From NCBI GenBank assembly GCA_003427395.1, contig BFEA01000487.1:407288-437843 (forward strand): a DNA stretch of 30,556 nt, read 5' to 3'. The notes under the pieces are model-generated. The model did no database searches and was not told the origin of the DNA. It saw nothing but the letters and a program-made list of their open reading frames with translations. A program made the position numbers and the translations under genes. This DNA is from Chara braunii. Lineage: Eukaryota > Streptophyta > Charophyceae > Charales > Characeae. Shown piece by piece: positions 19,889 to 28,159 of the stretch; the first letter of the stretch is position 1; each line of letters begins with the position of its first letter.

Positions 19889-20120
19889 TGTAACGGCCAT
19901 ATGCCGGTTGCAAAATCAGGTCTTGGGAAAGATCCAACAGCTAGAAAGAGGAGAAATAGTTGTTGGACACTTTTCCCAACAGTAAATAAAAGAGGAAGGA
20001 GGGAAAAGGGGGAGAAAAAGGGGGAGAATGAGACAAAGGAGGAGGAATGAGTGGAGGAAAAAGTGCCGCCAGGTTGGGACTGCAGCGGTAGGAACAGGCA
20101 GGTCTCAATGATGACCTCAT

Positions 20121-20141
20121 CCCTCCTAGATCCTAGGAGGG
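20121..20141. repeat. Perfect hairpin 1 of a cluster
   Basis: CCCTCCTAG-ATC-CTAGGAGGG: a 9-bp perfect stem with a 3-base loop. Confidence 0.85.
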
Positions 20142-20150
20142 CAGTCCGGA

Positions 20151-20187
20151 TTGCAGAGATAAGGTCCTTGGGGCATTATCTCTGCAA
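20151..20187. repeat. Perfect hairpin 2 of a cluster
   Basis: TTGCAGAGATAA pairs perfectly with TTATCTCTGCAA: a 12-bp stem with a 13-base loop. Confidence 0.9.
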
Positions 20188-20289
20188 TATCTAAATTTAA
20201 GCAGCAAAAATAAGGAAAAATGCTGATATGAGTTGGCCTACTCATTTTTGGGCCTTAGATCTGAGATTTGATCTTGCGGAGGAGGATAT

Positions 20290-20325
20290 CTAGCCGTTTT
20301 TTGTGGGCTGACACAAAACGGCTAG
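20290..20325. repeat. Hairpin 3 of a cluster
   Basis: CTAGCCGTTTTTTGTG pairs with CACAAAACGGCTAG: a 14-bp stem with a two-base bulge and a 6-base loop. Confidence 0.85.
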
Positions 20326-20329
20326 CTCC

Positions 20330-21285
20330 GGAATGAGTTGGCAGCAAGATGGAGGGAAAACAAAGAAAGATACAAGACAAAACTGTGTATTTGGCCCAAG
20401 GATTGGGCCAGATACACCAAAAAAATAAAAAATTGAAGTAAAAGGCTCAACTTTGGGGCAAGGGGAGCTTGGGGTAGCTCGGAATGATGAGAACCATGGA
20501 TCTCAGCCAAATCCAAGCCTGAGATTGGAGCCGCCACCTGGAAAAATGCAACGGCCTACCCCAAAGAGGCCTAGACTAGGAAAAAAACGAAACATGGGCC
20601 TTTAGGCCCTCAAAATTCAGTAATGGCTGCATTTTGGGAAGGGGAACCCCAAAAGGCAGCTCTTTTTGAAGTAAAAAGAGGCCGGGATAGACCAAGGGGT
20701 AGTTCGAAAAGGTACCAGCCTCTCAGGCTGCATGTACCTGGCCAAAATGAGGCCCATGTACCCCCAGAAAGGCCAAAACCGAAAATTTGGCCTTGGGGGC
20801 ACCTCAGTCCACCTAGAGGCACTTGGAGAGGCCTAAGGGTTGGGCGGTGCACCAGTTTCAGCCTACATAAGCTGAAGGTGCAGGCCGCCACTCCCACTTG
20901 AGCATGAGAGGAGCCCATGCTGCCCAAATGAGTCTGTGAGTGAGTACTAGTGAGATAGAGCAACGAAGTGAGAGTCGGAGCTAGCCTGGAGCCTGGCTAT
21001 GGTGATGAGGCTAAGGAAGAAGGCCTAGAGGCTAGGAAGAAGCAAGGGAAGTGATCCGCCATAGCCCCCAGGCTGTGAGGTAGAATGAGAGGCTAAAAGG
21101 GGTCCCCTTAGCCCTTCTAAAGGGAAGGACTCCATAGCCTTAGAGGTAGGAGTCTGCCATAACTTGAGAAGAGGAGTGAGAGAAGGAGGAGAGAATTTGG
21201 GAGGTCGGGAAGCCATACTCAAGGAGCTAGAACCAAGCTTGGGATTACATTGCCTAGGGACCAACAAGAGGTGAGTGGGAGGGAG
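20330..21285. other. No supported gene
   Basis: Purine-rich, with short inverted repeats such as TGGCCCA-AGGAT-TGGGCCA near 20390-20412. Frames on both strands around 20610-20963 overlap one another and resemble no known protein. Confidence 0.4.
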
Positions 21286-21289
21286 GAAG

Positions 21290-21460
21290 TTTCCCCTTCT
21301 TCTTCCTCCTTTCTTCCTCTTCTTCTTCTTGTTCTTCCTCTCCTCCCTCTCCTCCTTCCTCTCCCCCCTCTTCTGCTTCCTCCTCTTCTTCTCCTTCTTC
21401 TTCCTCCTCCTCCTCCTCCTCTTCTTCTTCTCCCTCTTCCTCATCTTCTTCCTCCCTCCA
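21290..21460. repeat. Polypyrimidine CTT/CCT tract
   Basis: About 170 bases of almost pure T/C (TTCTTCTTCCTCC and the like). It generates Leu/Phe/Pro frames on the plus strand and Lys/Arg frames on the minus strand, which are not genes. Confidence 0.9.
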
Positions 21461-21465
21461 AAACT

Positions 21466-21850
21466 GTGATTTTTACTGATCTTGATGCTTGTGTAAGTTG
21501 CGATTCATCCTAGGATACTTCGGAGATCATTCCCCTAGTGTAGATGTCATCAAACTTGTCATTTTGCTGATTTGGATGCCTATGTGTGTTGCGCTTCATC
21601 TTGTGATACTTCGGTGATCATTCCCCTAGTGTAGATGTCATCAAACTTGTCATTTTGCTGATTTGGATGCCTATGTGTGTTGCGCTTCATCTTAGGATAC
21701 TTCGAAGATCATTCCCCTAGTGTAGATGTCATCAAACTTGTCATTTTGTTGATTTGGATGCCTATGTGTTTTGCGCTTCATCTTGTGATACTTCGGAGAT
21801 CATTCCCCTAGTGTAGATGATGTCAAGCTTGTCATTTTGTTGATCAGGGT
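21466..21850 (+). repeat. 91-bp tandem repeat, about four copies
   Basis: The landmark TCCCCTAGTGTAGATG begins at 21531, 21622, 21713 and 21804, exactly 91 bp apart. Other conserved parts are AACTTGTCATTTTGCTGAT, TTGGATGCCTATGTGTGTTG, CGCTTCATCTT and GATACTTCGGAGATCA. The outer copies are more diverged than the inner ones. Confidence 0.95.
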
Positions 21851-23160
21851 GCTTGGGTATATTATGCTGTCGGACGCAACGCCCCCCCTTCGCATTGTAG
21901 CGCATAAAGGGGGACCTCCCGGCCGCATCACGCAGGAGTTTGATATCTTTCTTTTCAGAGTCGGAATGTTTTCCCCAAAATTCATCGAGGTGAACGACGG
22001 GGTTTTGTCGCTCTAGCCGGGTGCGCCAGTCGTACTTCTCGCGTTCCCCTACGACAGGTCAGGGTCCCGCGAGGCACAATTCGTCTTCCCTGAGGAGTTG
22101 TCACCATCTTCAGAGGCGTATCCCTACCGAGTTACTGATCTACATACGAAAGCTTTTACATGCAATCGCAGAGGTAAACCAGCCAGAGGCGTTTGGCTCG
22201 TTTCGCCGTAGTACAGACAATTCTTATAGGTGAATATAAAATAATCCCATCGGAGTCACTCCTAGCCTTTTGTAAAGACGCTTTCCGAAAGACAGTGTCA
22301 TTGCAGCAGAAAACACACGCATGGGTTACATGAGACATTCAGACGTTACAATCGAACACATGAACGTAAACAACCACGACACAAGTAGATGTTGCTAGCA
22401 ACCACGCGAGAGTGGTAACCAGGTCACACATAGATGTCGCATTAAGACACATGAGCGTTACAACCAAACATTTTCGGAGTCGTTACTAAGGCACATACGT
22501 GACATCCAAGGCATACAGAGGATGCAAACGAAGACATACAAATGCAGCATGCAGGTAGCGAATCATCCCAAAGGCGGAAACAACAATCTTTGCAATTATG
22601 AGAGATTCGATGACAGGGAACATGCATTTGTCTTCATTATCTCATAAAATTGAAAGAAAAGTTTTCAAGGGCGTTCCGCAATTGATGCACGTGAAAACTG
22701 ACAAGAGGATCACCTCCTTGATACCGTCGACGGCCACACTCTGCAGAGGCAGGAACTTACTGAATCAAATTTGCAAAAGCAACTCCGCGTTGTAGCGGTT
22801 TGCCCAAGACATTCTTATTATTTTTCCTGTGATTTCCTGTTATCCAAAACCATTTGCGTCCCTCTTGGTACAGAGGCTATCACCTAACTACGAAAGACTA
22901 TCAATCTTAAATATATAGAAAAGAAAGGAACAAAATCTATGTGCCGCCTTCACCCCTCATCATGACACCAACGAAATTCATGGCGGAAAAATGATAATCA
23001 TAGGGGTGAGCTGACCATGTTTTCTTGGTCGGCACTACTGAGTTTTATAATGTTTTAGCCCTCTCAAGGGCGAAGCCTGATGATCCGATCGTAGGAGTCT
23101 AACTCGCTACCCTCCGCTGAACGGTCCACTCTAGAGGGACCTATAGGGGGTGGACGACTC
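21851..23160. other. No supported gene
   Basis: Mixed sequence with scattered short repeats of the type ACGTTACAATCGAACACATGAAC near 22343-22465, and a hairpin GCTGACCA..TGGTCGGC near 23010-23032. No protein or RNA recognised. Confidence 0.4.
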
Positions 23161-23712
23161 CTAGCGGTCGTAAAGTGTGTGAGTCGCCCGAGCGCGTCTA
23201 TCTAGCCGGGTATGCCGCCGGATGAACGCCTCGTTAATTGCCATCCTCCACACTTGTCCTTGCCATCGTAGTCGTAGGTCGTTCATGTTGTATAGCTCCG
23301 CCATTCGCCGCGCCAATGTCAACAGGACGGACCAGAAAGGTACACCGAGGCGCTGAAGGTGTCGAGCAGAAGTGTCTTGAAGCCAAAGGAACACCATTCG
23401 CGCTCCGGATTGCCTGAAGAGTACTCCAGCGGTGACTCGAGAGACAAGCTCTATGTTTGAGACACGGTGGAAGTATAATGTATGCCCTTGCAACTCGTTC
23501 GGACGCCGAATCACATTCGGTCGAATTTCTGATCGCTCGTTCGGAAAAGACCCGCGTCCGTCGTTGACGTTTTTGACGAAGCCGCCCCATCGAGTCGGAG
23601 TCCCATCGAACACCATCGACATCCTCTCCGCCCAGGCGATACAGTCTGCATCGTTCGTATCTCGAATCAGGAGATACCTGGGGACCGTCAGGTCACGCCG
23701 AGCTCCAGCCAT
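23161..23712 (-). CDS. Hypothetical protein, 183 residues (third segment of a possible disrupted gene)
   Basis: Begins with ATG at 23712, two codons after a stop, and runs 183 codons to 23161. Composition is globular and Arg-rich with frequent Trp and Met (WAERMSMVFDGTPTRWGGF, MVFLWLQDTSARHLQRLGV, LRLRWQGQVWRMAINEAF). No domain is recognised. It is in the same phase as the 24306 ATG upstream, but stops and the 23735-24040 frame intervene. A plus-strand frame at 23432-23755 overlaps it and is shorter. May be a separate gene, a third exon, or part of an unknown mobile element. Confidence 0.4.
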   Translation of the reverse strand: MAGARRDLTVPRYLLIRDTNDADCIAWAERMSMVFDGTPTRWGGFVKNVNDGRGSFPNERSEIRPNVIRRPNELQGHTLYFHRVSNIELVSRVTAGVLFRQSGARMVFLWLQDTSARHLQRLGVPFWSVLLTLARRMAELYNMNDLRLRWQGQVWRMAINEAFIRRHTRLDRRARATHTLYDR

Positions 23713-23734
23713 CCTGCATCACAAAGAGTCATCA

Positions 23735-24057
23735 TCAGATATGAAAGAGTTTTAGCAAATTCTCCTCCTGCCGCTGGAGGGTCTTATCGTCACATCTCTC
23801 CGCGACACGGAATCCGACATCATACGGTCCCACGCAATCGTAATGCTCGATGTCTATGAATGGCCCCTGCCGAGCGTGGTGGTTCCGCATAATGCGCAGG
23901 GACAACCACATGATCTCGTCCTCGAACTTGCGGGGGATAGACTTGTTCACGACGTCGTAGACGACCCCGACGTCGGACCAATGTGTCTTCCTAAGGAGGC
24001 AGACGCCGACGCTTAGAACCAGCTTCATGGCCGTTGTCACAAATGCATAAATCCGTG
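23735..24057 (-). CDS. Hypothetical protein segment (middle part of a possible disrupted gene)
   Basis: An open minus-strand frame of about 100 residues without a good ATG of its own: it reads SPRIYAFVTTAMKLVLSVGV, continues through WSDVGVVYDVV, FEDEIMWLSLRIMRNHH and FIDIEHYDCVGPYDVGF, and ends LLKLFHI-stop. The composition is strongly protein-like. It overlaps the end of the upstream frame in another phase, so a frameshift, unrecognised intron or sequence error is likely. No family recognised. Confidence 0.4.
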
Positions 24058-24306
24058 GCGATCCTCAAGGGTCCCTTGGTCTTCCCTGAGCTCCACCTCG
24101 GTCGGAAAGACGTCCGAGGGATGGAAGACCATGCGGCCGACTCTCGCCCATCCTTGCCTAAGTCCTCCCACGGCTACAGCAGATGCCCTTGCCTCCGTCT
24201 TGCTTGGAAACAGTATGATGGTGGCGACTGTCGCGACCCTTCGTCGCGAACTGCTCGAGGCGGCACCGCTTGCGGCGCCCGTGTTGTCTGCTACCCACGC
24301 CCCCAT
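24037..24306 (-). CDS. Hypothetical protein, first segment after a TATA box (89 residues)
   Basis: The first ATG downstream of the TATATAAG at 24440-24447 is at 24306 and opens an 89-codon frame: MGAWVADNTGAASGAASSSS, an Arg-rich stretch, ATVATIILFPSK, then WARVGRMVFHPSDVFP and TEVELREDQGTLEDRHGF before a stop. An Ala/Ser-rich start passes into a more globular part. The frame then shifts into 23735-24057. A plus-strand frame at 24131-24418 is also open, so strand choice rests mainly on the promoter and the downstream frames. Function unknown. Confidence 0.4.
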   Translation of the reverse strand: MGAWVADNTGAASGAASSSSRRRVATVATIILFPSKTEARASAVAVGGLRQGWARVGRMVFHPSDVFPTEVELREDQGTLEDRHGFMHL

Positions 24307-24439
24307 TTCTCCGGCTGGCCGCCTCACTCCCCTTGCCAAGGTTCGGCCACGACGAACCAACTTCCGTCGTCCTCTTAGAAAAGGAACCGGCGACACAAAA
24401 AACCTTGTAGTAAAGTGAAGTATACGAGAAAGTGGGCTA

Positions 24440-24447
24440 CTTATATA
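24440..24447 (-). promoter_or_regulatory. TATA box for the 24306 minus-strand frame
   Basis: TATATAAG on the minus strand, about 135 bases upstream of the first ATG. No other ATG lies between an expected start site (about 24410) and 24306. Confidence 0.45.
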
Positions 24448-24459
24448 GAACGACGTCAA

Positions 24460-25260
24460 GCGTGTGCAGGCTAAATGTAGGGCGATTCCTGTCGCTACTT
24501 AGTCCCACAAGGCCCAGGGGAGTTGGAAGCTACCCATCCTTCCGCGGTGCTCCCCAAGCCAGACGAGGTTGCTAGGTGCATGCTTATTGGAGTTATTTCT
24601 TATGCGTTGGATAGTTTAAGAAAAGAAAGGTGAAAATAGAGGAGCCTCGTCGACCCGTTTCACCGCGTCCTACAATTCTTGTCGTGGGTAATAGGCGAGG
24701 ATCGCTTTATAGCTATATAACGGACGGCCCATATCGTTGAATTCCTAAAGCGGAGGCCGCCTAGCCAAATAAAGGAAGGCATAATTAATAACAAGATCCT
24801 TCCCTCGTGACCCTCAATCAACCAAGGATCTTGCGAACCAAAAACAAAGGAGCGTTTAAGCATTTCATAGGTGGAGCGTCACACCCGCAAGACCCTAGCC
24901 TTCATTGGACATGCAAAGTTTTTTCTCACATTGCCTGCAACAAGGTACAAAGCCAAGACATATTCCGAGAGTAGGTAGGAATACCCGGGGTCAGACAACA
25001 CTTCCCTTTTCACGTTTGAGCACACACAAACTAGCCTTTCTTTCTTTCAACTGAATATTCAAAGAAATAGAAATGGGGCAAGCAAAGTGTGGTTTCACAT
25101 GAGGAGTGAGAGGTCTGAGTCATTAACTGACCTTGAGTGAAGTGTCGCTGATGCCGACCGACTCACCCAAGAAAGCCAAGTTGAATCTTGAACGTCAACC
25201 ACGCTCCAAAATGTTTTGAATTGAAAATCACAAGCGCCGTGAACTTCAACAATTATTGGG
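24460..25260. other. No recognisable feature
   Basis: Spacer between the two leftward TATA-bearing regions. No coding or RNA feature supported. Confidence 0.4.
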
Positions 25261-25265
25261 CGGTC

Positions 25266-26135
25266 CTAGCTCGCCTTGCCAAGCCCCACGAGCGATGAGT
25301 GGCACCTTTGGTTCCAAATTGGTTCCGCCGGGCCCAACGCAACGAAAGTTGCCGACGCACTCCAAAAATCCCTCGGTGTCGAAGTGTCGAAGGTCCAATC
25401 AATAGGACCGTCTATGCGACGCAGTCCCAAGTGGTCCCAATGGTGCCAAGTACCGGTACCAAGGGTTCCACTACGCCAAAACGTCAAGGACTTGCGCCGT
25501 TCTTGCTGCAAAGAACATCCCTTACGTCGTACCGCCACAATCTTGCACCGGCGTCCGCCTTGAGCATGTGCCGCACTCGGCACCTCCCTCGGACCACGAC
25601 GACACACTTGGAATGCCACACAAAATTTACTTGGTGCCACCTCCGTGAACCGCCAACAAGCGGGTAAGCGGTACTGTCGCCTTGTCGCACCGCAACCCGA
25701 GATCCTTGCTTCCAAAATAGAAGGCACCGCCTTGGTGTCAAAAACCAGGCCCAACGGCGGTCCCACGACACTCTAACAAAATTATCTCGATGCCCACGTA
25801 CGACAAGGCTGGTAACGCTCCTCCGCATGCGGATGTAGCCTTGCCGCTTGTATACTCCGGTAGCATGCTCCCTCACGTCGGCCACGTCCAAGCTTAAAAA
25901 TAATAAAACCCGGCCCTCTGCCGAAGCTAAGTCCAAAACGCCGCTCCCTTGAGTCTTGGAGGTGAGTTCCCGCTCCAATGGAATGGTCCCTAGCACATGT
26001 GCCGTAGGTCTGGCACCAACCCAAGGTGTCGGCAAGGTGCCTCCACCTTGTGGCTATGGTGGCTCCTCCTCCTCCTCTTGGCTCCAGCAGCTCCTCGAGT
26101 AGGCTTCCAGCAGCACTCCCAAAGCACTCCCGCAA
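25266..26135 (-). other. Overlapping minus-strand frames without ATG, downstream of a TATA box
   Basis: Three minus-strand frames of 117-183 codons (25782-26135, 25484-26035, 25266-25766) overlap in different phases and begin only at TTG or GTG. The DNA is rich in GGTGCC and CCAAG words. This could be the leader and decayed body of an LTR element transcribed from the 26211-26218 TATA box, or an unknown gene with introns. No domain recognised. Confidence 0.25.
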
Positions 26136-26210
26136 CTCACAAATGCCTTAGAGTGTGCGACCACTCCTACAGCACGTGCTCCTTGTGTGGCAACTGTTGG
26201 GCATTGCCTA

Positions 26211-26218
26211 TTTTTATA
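26211..26218 (-). promoter_or_regulatory. TATA box, leftward
   Basis: TATAAAAA followed by TAGGCAATGCCC on the minus strand. It is immediately preceded on that strand by the 46-bp tandem repeats, an arrangement like a U3 enhancer-promoter of an LTR (inference). Confidence 0.5.
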
Positions 26219-26220
26219 GT

Positions 26221-26320
26221 CGAGTTGGAGAGTGTGCCTTGACACTCTAGCCCTTAGACAATAATTCGAGGTGGAGAGTGTGCCTCGACACTCTAGCCCC
26301 TAGGCAATAATTCGAGGTGG
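26221..26320 (-). repeat. 46-bp tandem repeat with internal hairpin, two full copies
   Basis: CGAGTTGGAGAGTGTGCC starts at 26221 and CGAGGTGGAGAGTGTGCC at 26267, and a third partial CGAGGTGG is at 26313: a constant 46-bp period. Each full unit contains AGAGTGT-GCCTTG/GCCTCG-ACACTCT, a 7-bp stem with a 6-base loop. Confidence 0.95.
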
Positions 26321-26446
26321 CCCTGGGCCCTCGATTCTCGTGAGATCGACGGTGTGACGTCCTCGCACCGCAGCCGCACACTTAGTGCGACTGACTTTGA
26401 CTATTCCCCTTTCTCTCGTTTTTATCTATTCAGGGTTAGTTCAATT

Positions 26447-26475
26447 AGTCATCTCATAATTCTCACGAGATGACT
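26447..26475. repeat. Perfect 9-bp inverted repeat
   Basis: AGTCATCTC and GAGATGACT are separated by 11 bases. Confidence 0.85.
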
Positions 26476-26551
26476 GACACTGTCTCATTTCTGAAACAAT
26501 TTTTCTTGTATTTTTCTGACCATTATTTTGAGAGTTAAGAATCCTTAAAGT

Positions 26552-26591
26552 TTGACGTACCTGTCTATTTTTCCTAGTGCAGGTACGTCAA
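26552..26591. repeat. Perfect 12-bp inverted repeat
   Basis: TTGACGTACCTG and CAGGTACGTCAA flank a 16-base pyrimidine-rich loop. Confidence 0.9.
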
Positions 26592-27121
26592 GAGAAGGCT
26601 GGACTTAGTGTTTTATTCAGTCCAGGCCTTCCTTTTTCTGATGGATTCCCAACCACGAGATCCACTGATGGAATCACGTTATTATTCCCTCAGCCCATTC
26701 CCCATGTGCAGCTGTCTTTTCCCCAACGCTCGACCCCACAACCCCAGGATCAGAAAGATCCAATGTCGGGGGTGCTGAGTCTGCAAGGGGTTCATGATGA
26801 CCCAGCATAGGCCAAGGGAGGGGCCATCATGGCCATTGCTCCACCCCAGCTGCACCCACGGCCAACCAAGCACCCTAGTTAGAATTTGGTGTAGCAGTAG
26901 GCGCAGCCCCACCAGATGTGCAAAATGAGAACGAATCTTCTGCTAGGACACGGGGATGTTCACCCTATAGCGTTCGCCCGTTTTTGCCAATTCGGGCCCC
27001 GTAAGGGTAAGGAACTGACCCTGCGCCTGTTACAACCCCCTGTACGTTCGCAAGCACCAGTTGGTGCTTTGTCCTTTTGCTTTCTTTGTTTTTACTTCGT
27101 TTTTGTTTTCTTTTCTTTCCC
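26592..27121. other. No supported gene
   Basis: A 77-codon plus frame at 26577-26810 is Pro/Gln/Ser-rich (PQPIPHVQLSFPQRSTPQPQ) and unrecognised. Nothing else supported. Confidence 0.3.
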
Positions 27122-27510
27122 CGCGGGTCACAATTCAAATCCCAATCAAGTGGTCACACTACGGGAGAGTTCTGAACTATTTCCCTTTTCGTTTTTGTTT
27201 TTATTTCTCTTCGTTCCCCTCCCGTTTTTCTCCCTAACGCGCTCTCTCCTTTCTCCTTCCCCGTAGCCCACGGTTCGATTCCTGATTACATAGGCGCGTC
27301 GGGAGAAATTTTGAATCGTTTTCAGATTCTCGTTTCCTTTTTCGTTCATCCGTTTTTAACGCGCTTTCCTTTTTATTTTCTCGCAGCCCACAACTCGAAT
27401 CCCTACCGCGCAGTCATGCTGGTCGAGTTCTTCTTTCCCCTTAGGTTCCTCCTCCCAACGGTTACGGACCCTCCTATCTGCTGCCCAGAGATCGAATCCG
27501 CCCGTTATCG
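27122..27510 (+). repeat. Degenerate repeats with tRNA T-loop/B-box-like motifs
   Basis: AATTCAAATCC (27132-27142), GGTTCGATTCC (27272-27282), AACTCGAATCC (27392-27402) and AGATCGAATCC (27489-27499) follow GGGTCAC, AGCCCAC, AGCCCAC and TGCCCAG, each in T-rich context. GGTTCGATTCC fits the Pol III B box. No A box was found at the usual distance, so these are relics at best. Confidence 0.45.
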
Positions 27511-27603
27511 GGCAGGGGCCGAAAGTCTCCAAGGCAAGCGGATTCCTGGCCACACGATTTTTCCTGATCGAACGGTTTTCCGGGAGGCATTTCTCTTGCT
27601 CCA

Positions 27604-27775
27604 CGAAAAGGAGCTAGTCCGTCGGTTGGGGCTCGTGGGCTCTATCCTTGTACCCGCTAGTCAGCAGCCTGCCACCCAAATGGACTGGGCTAGCCTTTAT
27701 TCCTGTGTAGCTGGAGGTACCATCTCCATATGACTGGTTGCACCAGGCGCATCCGTTCCTTTCTTTTTTCGCTGT
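27604..27775 (-). repeat. tRNA-related tandem unit A
   Basis: Minus-strand A-box-like TAGCCCAGTCCA (27681-27692) and B-box-like GGATAGAGCC (27638-27647), 45 bases start to start. The unit starts CGAAAAGGAGCTAG on the plus strand and ends with GTTGCACCAGGCGCATCCG, shared with units B and C. Confidence 0.65.
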
Positions 27776-27935
27776 CGAAAAGGAGCTAACCCGTCGTTTG
27801 TAGGTGCGCAGGCTCGATCCTCGTGTCTGGTACTCAATAGTCCGCCACCTAAACCGACTGGGCTAGCCCTTATTTATGTATAGGTAGGGGCACCAATTCT
27901 ATATGAGTGCCTGCGCCAGGCGCATTTCCGCTTCC
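27776..27935 (-). repeat. tRNA-related tandem unit B
   Basis: Minus-strand A box TAGCCCAGTCGG (27854-27865) fits the consensus TRGCNNAGYNGG exactly. GGATCGAGCC (27811-27820) fits the B-box core GWTCRANNC. Spacing is 45 bases. The seven bases before the A box (27866-27872) and those expected for the 3' acceptor strand (27801-27807) can pair at five of seven positions, so the unit still resembles a tRNA. Confidence 0.7.
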
Positions 27936-28095
27936 CGAAAATGGAGCCAGCCTGGCTGGAGTCGTGCGGGCTTAATCCCTGCATCGGGTATGTAGCAGCC
28001 CGCCACCCAAACCGACCGGGCTGGCCTTTACCACTGTGTGGGAAGGGGTACCACTTCTATATGAGTGGTTGCGCCAGGCGCAACGCCAACAACCC
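27936..28095 (-). repeat. tRNA-related tandem unit C
   Basis: A-box-like CAGCCCGGTCGG (28012-28023) and B-box-like GGATTAAGCC (27969-27978) on the minus strand, again 45 bases apart. It shares CGAAAATGGAGC, CAGCCCGCCACCCAAACCGA, CTATATGAGTGGTTGC and GCCAGGCGCA with units A and B. Confidence 0.65.
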
Positions 28096-28159
28096 GTGGC
28101 ATCCCCCCCCCACCTTTTACACCACTCATCCACCCTCCGAGCCTTGCAACGTAGGGAGG

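Larger units (their letters stand above)
19889..21250 (+). repeat. Possible solo LTR or LTR-like unit (weak)
   Basis: Begins TGTAACGGCC and could end GGGATTACA, so its termini would be TGTAA/TTACA. It contains hairpins near its left part and a U5-like stretch (about 20880-21000). No flanking target duplication, primer-binding site or second LTR was found, so this is only a candidate. Confidence 0.18.

Noticed and set aside
21025-21444. 139-codon Lys/Arg-rich minus-strand frame
   Set aside because: The first half is the complement of a CTT/CCT pyrimidine tract; the remainder has no recognisable content.
27776-27935. Functional tRNA gene
   Set aside because: A- and B-box motifs are present, but the anticodon arm and part of the acceptor stem do not pair well and the unit is one of three diverged tandem copies.
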